From NCBI GenBank assembly GCA_029990175.1, contig JARKIP010000049.1, positions 8,596,001-8,660,000 on the forward strand: a stretch of DNA of 64,000 nucleotides. The letters are read 5' to 3'. Numbering within the stretch: the stretch's first letter is position 1; every line of letters starts with the position of its first letter. This DNA is from Petunia secreta. Its lineage: Eukaryota > Streptophyta > Magnoliopsida > Solanales > Solanaceae. The translations under genes and the position numbers were made by a program. Positions 11,468 to 20,294 of this stretch are shown here, one piece after another. Under the pieces are notes generated by a model. It saw only the letters and a program-made list of their open reading frames with translations, did no database searches and was not told the origin of the DNA.

Positions 11468-11812
11468 TTAGAAGACATCTAGGGCTCCTCCCCTCTCCTC
11501 CAAAACTTGCACCATTAGCCAAGTTTCGCTAACAACCTGCACTTTATCGCTCTTGTCAAACTCACAAACATTATTAGAATCATCACAAAAATTATTGGGG
11601 GAAGGAGCATGACACTTAGGACAATCATTCCACCGACCACCGCACAATTTACACAAATTCCAATCAAAGGTGGTAGAAAATTCACATAACCAGTCTCGTA
11701 GGGTTGAAAGAGTTGGACAATTTTCCCACAAGTGGGTTCCTCCGCAAAGTAGACAGAGATCCTCAAAATTTGAGCAATCATCATTCGACCAATTTTCATT
11801 AATAGATGACAT
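11468..11812 (-). CDS. Leader ORF of Athila-like element with CxxCGG motifs
   Basis: A 114-codon frame starts at 11812, about 90 nt inside a tRNA-Asp-type primer-binding site, in the position where gag would begin. Two cysteine-rich motifs are visible: CLLCGGTHLWENCP (about residues 20-33) and CKLCGGRWNDCPKC (about 54-67). They resemble zinc-knuckle or ribbon motifs, but their spacing is not that of the classical CCHC gag knuckle. The C-terminus runs into unrelated sequence, and no gag, protease or reverse transcriptase follows to the left. It is probably the broken remains of a retroelement leader ORF rather than a host gene. Confidence 0.45.
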   Translation of the reverse strand: MSSINENWSNDDCSNFEDLCLLCGGTHLWENCPTLSTLRDWLCEFSTTFDWNLCKLCGGRWNDCPKCHAPSPNNFCDDSNNVCEFDKSDKVQVVSETWLMVQVLEERGGALDVF

Positions 11813-11903
11813 GATAAGACAAGTAACACAATACTAAACTAAACAAAAATTAAACCTAAATAGAATAATAAATCGTTCATGAAGAAAATCAGTCAATTAT
11901 TTA

Positions 11904-11922
11904 GTCCCCGACAACGGCGCCA
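11904..11922 (-). other. Retrotransposon primer-binding site
   Basis: The minus strand reads TTTTTGGCGCCGTTGTCGGG, a tRNA-Asp-type site with one change from the copy at 572-590. It abuts the LTR piece starting at 11929. Confidence 0.8.
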
Positions 11923-11928
11923 AAAACT

Positions 11929-12424
11929 TGTTTCTCCCAACGCACACGCAAGTATACGCGGTCGACAAGTAATAAAGTGATAAATCGAGTATCGTTCCCA
12001 CGAGGACTAAGCAGACTAATACTTAACAAACAATTTCTAACAAACTACTCAGAGATCTTTTTCTTTGATGGTAAGAGTTTTTATAACTAAAACGCAGTAA
12101 TTAAAGTGCCAGAAGTGTGGTCAAGTAATGGTGCAATACTTTGGTTGTTAACAATATTAAGAGGACGGTCCAAGGTCAGAGTTACAAACAATTTAGTTGA
12201 TGTATCCAATTGATTCCACTTCTTAAATCCCGGATTACTAACTGACAGAGTAAATGTAACCGTGAAAACCTTTCAGTTTTTCACAGTCTATGCAAGCTAC
12301 TTCAATCCCTATATGTCTATGGGTTAAATCACATGCACGCATTAACGAATCATGTAATGAGTTAAACTAGGCAAGCAAGTATATGTCTATCCTACTCGCA
12401 AATTGGTTCCCCGACGCCCTGGTA
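11929..12424 (-). mobile_element. Truncated Athila-like LTR, inverted arm 1
   Basis: This is the promoter-distal part of an LTR (minus orientation) ending at the primer-binding site. It is collinear with 596-1060 and forms an inverted repeat with 12889-13383. The copy breaks off near 12424 just after TTGGTTCCCCGACGCCC, where an LTR in the opposite orientation begins. Confidence 0.85.
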
Positions 12425-13383
12425 AAGCTTCGAGCTATTTAGAGCGTTTTTGGAGTCCTATTTCGTCTAGGCTTAGGTGTAACTTATTACCGGGCCTTTG
12501 TAAGCCTTATAAATACTATTTTACTTAGTTTTTGATGAGGAGTTCAGACCTTGGAGCAAATTGGAGAGCTCATAACATCTTGAACAAGGGTTTTTCTTCC
12601 TTCCATTAATCTATTACATGATTATTTTATTATTTCATCAAATCTTTGTGTTGTTATTATGAGTATGCGTGGCTAAATCTTACGCTCTAGGGTTAGAGTA
12701 TTTCATGAAGGTTGATGTTTGAAGATTGATTTTCATTAATTGAATCTCATAACGGGTTACTTATTCTTTCTTGATTTCACTTGTGTAATTGTCAGGGCCC
12801 GATTATTACGCATTATCTATGGTTTTTAGATTGAACTCGAAAGAAGGAATTTAATTACCTAATAAGAAAGAGTAGGGCTAGTTTGTGAACCCGGGCATCG
12901 GGGAACCAATTTGCGAGTAGGATAGACATATACTTGCTTGCCTAGTTTAACTCATTACATGATTCGTTAATGCGTGCATGTAATTTAACCCATAGACATA
13001 TAGGGATTGAAGTAGTTTGCATAGACTGTGAAGAACTGAAAGGTTTTCACGGTTACATTTACTCTGTCAGTTAGTCACCCGGGATTTAAGAAGTGGAATC
13101 AATTGGATACATCAACTGGATTGTTTGTAACTCTGACCCTGGACCGTCCTCTTAATATTGTTAACAACCAAAGTATTGCACCATTGCTTGACCACACTTC
13201 TAGCACTTTAATTACTGCATTTTAGTTATAAAAACTCTTACCATCAAAGAAAAAGATCCCTGAGTAGTTTGTTAGAAATTGTTTGTTAAGTATTAGTCTG
13301 CTTAGTCCTCGTGGGAACGATACTCGATTTATCACTTTATTACTTGTCGACCGCGTATACTTGCGTGTGCGTTGGGAGCAACA
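12425..13383 (+). mobile_element. Athila-like LTR lacking its 5' part, inverted arm 2
   Basis: Plus-oriented LTR sequence with a TATA-like TTATAAATAC near 12510, ending in GGGAGCAACA at 13383. Its upstream U3 part, present in the 596-1951 LTR, is missing. The last 495 bp pair with 11929-12424 at very high identity by eye (a few percent mismatches). The 3' end joins CACTA sequence directly, so this LTR inserted into, or was joined to, the CACTA element. Confidence 0.85.
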
Positions 13384-13885
13384 ATGGACGACTTGATTCC
13401 TCCAACCGTTTATAGAATTGATTAGCCTCACCATTGGAAATGTGCTCAATGTTTGGCTGTGATGTATCCGGCCGAAGGGGATCATTAGCCAGATACATCC
13501 CAAAAGCATCATGTACCATATCCTCCATTCTATACCCGGCTGCTTGGTCTGGTTCCACAACCGGAGAACTCCTACCGCCATGAATATTTTCAAGATTTTG
13601 AAGGTGCTCCTGTAAGTCCCACGGCTCTCCATGATTATACCAAAGGTAGTAATTTGGCATAAACCTCTTCTTATACAGATGTACCTCTACATTCTCCAAA
13701 TCTTGTGTCTTTACGCATTTGCATTTTTCACATGGACACCTAATTTTGCCATGCTTTAAATAATCGTCTGTGGTGCGGGCTATATCAAGAAATTCCATAA
13801 CACCCGCTACAAACGTAGGCCTCAACCCCGGCCACTCGGGAAAATTTCTATTATTCATCCACAAACGACGTTGATTAATGTCCAT
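13340..13885 (-). pseudogene. CACTA transposase-associated domain, truncated
   Basis: The frame starts with MDINQRRLWMNNRN at 13885. Residues of about 25-85 match the transposase-associated domain found at the N-terminus of plant En/Spm proteins: a VAGVMEFLDIA helix, the cysteine cluster IRCPCEKCKC, then VHLYKKRFMPNYYLWYNHGE. Authentic CACTA residues end at about ESSRP (13384). The last 14 codons (LLLPTHTQVYAVDK) are read from the adjoining LTR, so the protein is a chimera and the transposase is missing. Confidence 0.85.
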
Positions 13886-15007
13886 ATCTACACAAACATT
13901 GCAAGATTGAGAAACAATATGTACGATTTTTTTAAATATAAGATTATCAATTTTTAATTACTAAATTATAAAGTTTTATGTCATGCTTTGCCTAACACAA
14001 TAAATTTTTTATATTAACTTGCCACATTTTTGTAATCACTATAGCAAGATTAATGTGGTCGGGTTTGTTAATGCTCGCAACTTGTTTGATGAAATGCCCC
14101 AAACAAACAATATTTTCTTATAACACCCTATTAATTACTATTATCAAAGCAATTCAAACCAACAAAAACTTATTCGTTTTAGGCATAACATGTTCATCTT
14201 TTCAACAATACCAAAGCAACAACACATTCCAAACACCACTACCAAACAATTCCAACAATCCCCAACAACTACAACAATCCCAAACAACACAAACCTAACT
14301 TTATAAGAGCTAACAATACCAAACAAGTTCTTCAACATCAACAATAATTACAATAAACAAATTAACTAATAATTAACTACCTATGCAACATTATAGGCCG
14401 AAATTAAAAAAAATTAATAAAACAATTAAATTCGGATTTAATAAAAAAAATCAAAAACTTACCTCGAGGTTGATTTGTGCTCCAATAGCACCTAGTAATG
14501 ATTCCCCACTAGTTATATGCTTAAGAACTACAAAAAAATTGAGTTAAAAAGTTAGGGTTTAAGTTTTAGAAAGTAATTAAAATAATCCTAAAACTAAGAA
14601 TTTACCTTGAATTTCTTGTTATATGTAGTGTTTAGGAGGTTAGAATGTGTTTGATTTTTGATTTTGGGGGTGGGTTATGGTGGTTTTCGGGTATAGAGGT
14701 TGGGGGGGTGTTTAGAGAGAGTTTGGGTGTTTGGGGAAGAAGATAGAAATGGGGAAAGAGGGGTTCTGCTGAATATTAAAACGGGCCTATCGACCGCCCC
14801 ATCGACCGAAATTCGGTCGAAATCCTTGTGGGTCGAATTTGTTCGACCGAAAATCGGTCGAACCCCTATTTCGACCGATTTTCGGTCGAAAGCTTATAGT
14901 CGAAATTCAATTAATTTTTTTGTTCGACCGAAAATCGGTCGAAATAGGGGTTCAACCGATTTTCGGTCGAAATAGTGAGGTCGAAAATCACTGTTTTTTT
15001 AGTAGTG
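13384..15007 (-). mobile_element. 5' part of a CACTA (En/Spm) transposon
   Basis: The minus-strand terminus CACTACTAAAAAAACAG ends at 15007. Just inside, 14780-14990 carries several copies of the palindromic subterminal motif TTCGACCGAAAATCGGTCGA, the usual transposase-binding arrangement of CACTA elements. A coding exon follows at 13384-13885. The element is cut at 13383 by an LTR, so the transposase core and the other terminus are missing. Small plus-strand open frames at 14053-14298 and 14700-15096 are by-products. Confidence 0.85.
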
Positions 15008-17011
15008 TCCGCCCAAGTGTAAATATGCTAATTCGTACAAAAAATGGATGTTTTTACTTTAGTTTCTCTTCATGCCGACCTTGCTTATCTCCGTAGGTTT
15101 GCTTTCATGTGTCAACTTCTCGTAGAGGATACTATTTCCCAGTATGCTATGTTCTTTTGTTTTCTTGCCCAGTCCAAGTTTGTAGTTATCAATTGTCAAT
15201 TTATCTATACAATATCGATGGTCCATTTATATATACCAGAACTACTTGACACGTACCGGACGACTAGTTACAACTATTACATACAGTCCATTCAATCTGA
15301 GATTGAATTGGACTGATCAAAAGATGTGCTGATCATTTGTCTCTCATGTTTGGAAAATGCATACTTGCCTTACGTGCTTGGAGGACCAAGCTCAGAAGTA
15401 GTGATGAAGAATTCTTTAGCATTTGATCGTCCTATGTATTTAAGTGGTAAACAATCAAAGCAAAAATGTAGGTCCCCTAGAAAGTCTAATTTGATGGAAA
15501 ATGAGTCCATTCAATTAATTTTTAGTAGTTTGTTACGATCATCTCGCTTACATGTATCTCCTTCGCGCAAAGACACCTTCCATCAGATCAACACACATGC
15601 ATCGTGTCAATTTTTGCTTTCTCTTTGTCACATCGAATAACACTGACCATTGAAACCATAGGATGCATTAAGAATGACAAAAGGTTCTGCCTTTGAGCAA
15701 CATATATACATGATTTTAAGTCGGTGAATCAAAATGAATTGAGCCATACTTAGAACCGCAGAGTACCGTAGTAATTGCAGCGATACCTTTTTAATTAGTG
15801 GGTATGACCAGAATAGAATACGTCTTCAAAAACCTGCGAAACTTCCCCTTGAGTTGATCAAGCTATTGATCACTTTGGTCACCCGAATATGCTGATTCTA
15901 TTTAATATTTGAATAATGAATGTGATTTTATTATATATTTGTATGTTCATCTAAATGTTCTTTTTTATATATGTACACTGCATTATATTGTAAAAAGAAA
16001 GAAGATTTAGTTGCTTCAATATAAGCATTAAATATATATAATATGTTGTTAGTTGTTACAGCATGCAGTGAACCTCTTGCAATTTTTAAAAATCTTCGTA
16101 CGTTTACAATAAGTTGATAAAATTCAGCCATTACAGTAAACAGGTGCATGCGATCAGTAAATCAAATTATTGATTTTTAATACATTTGCAAGGTCAATTA
16201 TTTGTTACACCCGAACATATTTAGCTAAGACGAAAGTTCTAGGAATTAAACTGTCATAGTCTGTTATTGTTGCTGTTGTCTAATATTCTTAAGCAATTGT
16301 GACTAATTCAATGGAGGAATTGATGTCGGTATTCAATGGAGATGATGTAGCTTTCGTGATTTCAGATGATGGAGTTGGAATTATAAGTGGTCATCAGTAA
16401 TCAACTTATCTTAAACGCATAGATAAGATACACCAAGTTGTGACTTGAGTCTTGAGAGGAAGTCTTCGTTTCTCTCTGCAGTTTACGTGATAAATTTATT
16501 TCCTCCTACTTTCACTTTTCCAAATTTTCTTTACAGTTGCTATCATCATTTTCACGTCGGTATACTTGGATTTCAAAATTACAATAATGTGAAGCACTTC
16601 TTTTTTTTTTTTTCCTTTTTCTCATTTTATTTTGGGGTGGAGAAGAAGGGGTTGCCTTTTAATGTCACCTCCAAGATTCAATGATAGAAGCAGAATATTT
16701 CCTCATCAATTGATTACCTTATCGAAACAGAAAAAATAGGTCGGATGTTTCTGATTGTTTGGTTCCGCAAATTGACACGAAGTCAATAATGGTGATAATA
16801 ATATTTTTTAATTTTAAGGAAAATGAAATTCATAGCATGGGTAGAGAAGAAATTTGTGAAGGAGAAAAAGGAAACAAACCGTTGGTTTGTTAAAATGTCG
16901 TCGTGCTCACATCACAAGGCTGATTGATTTCCATTTAAAAAATTTCATGAAAGATTCCATAATAATTCAAGATAGGATGATAGCTACCCGAGATAGGGCT
17001 AAGGCAAATGA
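15008..17011. other. Intergenic, no gene recognised
   Basis: Open frames at 15044-15316 and 15326-15640 are short, overlap without a shared frame and have no recognisable motif. The rest is AT-rich. A T13 run sits near 16602. Confidence 0.4.
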
Positions 17012-17590
17012 TACTTTTTAGAGTTGATTGCTTCTATACTCATTCAACTTTGGGTAATTGACCACTATGGTCACTTATCTTTGCTTTGTTTTTCTACAAT
17101 CATTCAACTTTGGGTAATTGACCACCATAGTTACTTAACCTTGCTTTGTCTTTTTATGGTCAATCAACATTGCCCAAGTAGCTCCTATGGTCATCCAACA
17201 CAGAAATCCTAACGTCGGTTAAAATTTTGCTGACGTGGCAACGACAAAAATATTTTGACAAGTTACATATATAGAAAAAAATTAAATTATTTAAAACCAA
17301 CCCAATTAAAATTAAACCCCACCCAAGAGTTCTTGCTTGAGGTGCCCATTTTTTTCAAAAAATAACTCTTTTTCTTTAAATCTATCAAGAAAGCCTTCTG
17401 GTAACACATTTTCAACGCTAATTTCTTCACCTAATGAAAATCTGAGCACCCAAATAAATTAGTGTCTGGCCTTAACGAATTAGTGGCTTTTGACGCTTTC
17501 TAAAAGCTGAAATTTTTATTGAAGTGGCATAAATTTTTGATTTATTATATAGTATTTCGCAGTTTGTTTAAATAATACTACTATTTTTGT

Positions 17591-18985
17591 TTAGCAAAAA
17601 TGGTTCAAGAGATTTTGCATTCTCAGATATTTTTCTTAAGGACTATGCGGCAAAGCAACTCCAACTCGTTGCCAAGATGAACAACTTCTTGGGACCAAAT
17701 TTTACTTTCAGCGGGTTTGCCATATCCCATGATTAGGGGTGTTCACGTGAAATCGAAAAACTGCACCAAACTGAAAACCGATTCAAACCAAAAGAAAAAA
17801 CCGACATTCTTTAGGTTTAGTTTGGCTTTGGTTTTTAATTTAAAAAACCGATATAATTTGGTTTGTTATATTCGAAAAAACCGAACCATACCGACTATAT
17901 AAATAGTATCTAAAAGTTATAATTAGACATACAATTATGTGTGTTTGTTTGAATTTACACCATATGTTATTTATTTATTTATTTATTTATTTTTCGCTCT
18001 TTTGAATTCTAGTTTAGTTCCTCATCTTTTTATATAACTTTTGTATTTTGTATTTTAGTTTGCATTCTAGTCTTTATTTTGACAAGTCAAACAATCTATT
18101 GTATGTTAAAAATAACTTGTCTTGTAGTCTTCCATTGTCGGCTAATATATCAACAAGATATCTTGGCAAATGATATCTCTTCAATTTTTCAAACACGAAA
18201 AAAAATCATTGTAAGAAGTTTGATTTAGTTAATTGAAATGGTAAAATGCTTGTATATATAATCAATTTTTGGATGAAGCTACATATATAGCTCTTGATTA
18301 CATAAATAGTTTGTTCTTTTCTAGAGTGTACTTGGTGGGGATGTGTCACGGTGGAATATAGTCGCTCAAATATGTGTTTGATCCTTGGAAGTGTATGTTA
18401 CAAATTTAGTGAGGAAAAAAAACCGATAGAAAACCGAACAACCCGAAATAACCGACAAAAACCGAACAATTGCAAAACCTACTTAATTGGTTTGGTTATG
18501 GTTTAAGTATTTGAAAACCCGAATTAATTGGTTTGGTTATCTTTCAGAAGAAAACCGATCCAACCCGACCCATGAACACCCCTACCCATGATATTATTTT
18601 GATCAATATTTGTAATGAAATTGAAGGAAAGTATGTGGATTATCTCTCAACTCTAAGCAAGAGAAGGTCACACCTGTAGGTCCACTTATTCATGAAATGA
18701 AAACAACAATAAAGAATGAGGAAAGCTCCACGATTATTCGATGGCTAGTTAAGAAGAATTAGTCTTCGTATGTTTATGTTTCATTTGTAAGTGAATGAGC
18801 TAAGTGAAGCGAACTTCATTTGGGTGCTTAGATTTTTATTAGGTGAAGAAATTGACGTTGAAAATGTGTTACCAGAAGTCTTTATTGATAGATTTAAAGA
18901 AAAGGAGTCATTTTTTGAAAAAATGGGCACCTCAAGCAAGAACTCTTGGGTGTGGTTTAATTTTAATTCGGTTGGTCTTAAATAA
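17591..18985 (+). pseudogene. Captured UDP-glycosyltransferase fragment
   Basis: After discounting the nested element at 17734-18592, the sequence reads through a glycosyltransferase middle region: INICNEIEGKYVDYLSTLSK, then a shifted frame with VTPVGPLIHE and STIIRWLVKKN, then ANFIWVLRFLLGEE, and in another frame WAPQARTLG. The order and wording match the region just before the UGT signature box in UGT94/UGT79-like sugar transferases. There are in-frame stops (VKKN*, SE*AK*), frameshifts, no start and no PSPG box, so it is a dead gene piece. The 18810-18960 part also exists in inverted copy at about 17300-17463. Confidence 0.8.
17734..18584. mobile_element. hAT-like element nested in the Mutator element
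   Basis: Termini TAGGGGTGTTCA and TGAACACCCCTA are perfect 12-bp inverted repeats, flanked by the 8-bp duplication CCCATGAT at 17726-17733 and 18585-18592. An 8-bp TSD is the hAT signature. The 851-bp interior is AT-rich with many AAAACCGA/CCGAAC words near both ends, a (TTTA)n run near 17967-17992 and no coding capacity. Removing the element plus one TSD rejoins the glycosyltransferase frame. Confidence 0.92.
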
Positions 18986-19739
18986 TTTCATTTTTTTCTA
19001 TTTATGTAACTTGCTAAAATATTTTTATAGTTGCCACGTCAGCAAAATTTTAACGAACGTTAGGATTTTTGGTTGGATGACCATAGGAGCTACTTGGGCA
19101 AAGTTGAGTGACTATAGAAAGACAAAGCAAAGTTAAGTGACCATGGTGGCCAATTATCTAAAATTGAGTAACCATAAAATGACAAAGCAAAAATAAATGA
19201 CCATGATGACCAATTACCCAAAGTTGAGTGACCATAGAGACAATCAACTCTACTTTTTAACATTCTATTCATTCTAAAATCAAGAGTCTGCATGCATCCA
19301 CCATCACAGATTAAAGTTACTGATTATAGTGAACAAAAATTCAAGATTCAGATTGTTTTATTAATCAACTATGACCAATTATTTAGTATTTAATTTGAAT
19401 ATGGACCCTGAATAAAAAAGAATACATATTATTATTCTAGTTTGTCCATCAGTCATTTATCCAAATAATTGCCCCTAACATTGTCCACACAGTCTCTGTG
19501 TAACCTCAAAGGTGACATATGGAAGCTTCAATAACCAATTCACAGATGATGGTCCATGCGTCTAAAATACGTTCAAACAAATTAAAGAAGATGTAACGAA
19601 TGGCCCATAAGTTTCTGTAGTAGCCTATTAACAGAGTTTCCAAGTGTTATAGTTTAGTCCTTAAATTAGTATAGTATTCAATTAAGTAGTGGAGTTTCTA
19701 GTTGAGTCCTTAAATTAGAGAACTAGTTCTTTGTGCTTG

Positions 19740-20294
19740 TGTATTGGATAAAAATTGACGTGCTCGGTCAGCACCCCGGAGTGGTGGACCGAAGTGAAAG
19801 CGAGCTGATGCTCCGAATAGAAATGATTAAACTCGCGACAAAGTCATCGAAGTCAAGTTCTAACGCCATTACCAAAGGCGAGTTGAACGCCGAGCTTCGG
19901 TGACACGTCCTCCTATCCGAACAGCAAGGTCAAATCACCGAAGCCTTATGACCAGGCTTCGGTAACCACTTCGGTTCCAGCGGCTTTGCAGCCCACTACT
20001 TTACCCCACTAACTACTCCATTCAATGTCCAGATCGTGGGAGGCGCATCAGCTGATGGTGGAGAACGTGGGCAAGGCCTTCATGCCTATAAATAGTAGAT
20101 CATTTTGTATCATAGGGATCCAGAAATTTGTACTGAAACTCTGCCCAAATTTGTACTCACAATCATATATAAAAATACAGTTATTTTTCCGCATTTATAT
20201 CTTTTTCGTGTGTTTGTTCAACTTTGATACGAAGAATTGCTTATATTCGAATCCAAATTCGATTTGTACTCCTAAACTGATTTAGGCCCATACA
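19740..20294 (+). mobile_element. Solo LTR of the Tat-type gypsy family
   Basis: 555 bp starting TGTATTGGATAAAA and ending TTTAGGCCCATACA, like the 53324-53877 LTR of 554 bp. Both contain a CTATAAATAGTAG- or TATAAAAAGCC-type TATA region, then CAGAAA and TTTGTACTGAA words and a terminal CTAAACTGATTTAGGCC. No internal retroelement sequence flanks it, so it looks like a solo LTR left by LTR-LTR recombination. A clear 5-bp TSD was not found. Confidence 0.75.

Larger units (their letters stand above)
17021..19250. mobile_element. Mutator-like element with long TIRs and captured gene fragment (Pack-MULE-like)
   Basis: The element begins GAGTTGATTG and ends CAATCAACTC, flanked by the perfect 9-bp duplication TACTTTTTA at 17012-17020 and 19251-19259. 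Long terminal inverted repeats of about 440 bp (17021-17463 and 18810-19250) contain three diverged 60-bp subunits built on CAACTTTGGGTAATTGACCA. Between and within the arms lies UDP-glycosyltransferase sequence. A hAT-like element is nested at 17734-18584. The 9-bp TSD and long TIRs are diagnostic of Mutator-like elements. No transposase is present, so the element is non-autonomous. Confidence 0.9.

Noticed and set aside
14053..14298. Gln/Asn-rich plus-strand ORF
   Set aside because: Lies in the non-coding 5' part of the CACTA element and reflects CAA-rich composition.
18791..18985. Short ORF with ANFIWVLRF taken as a real glycosyltransferase gene
   Set aside because: It lacks a genuine start, PSPG box and N-terminal domain, is flanked by stops and lies inside a Mutator-like element.
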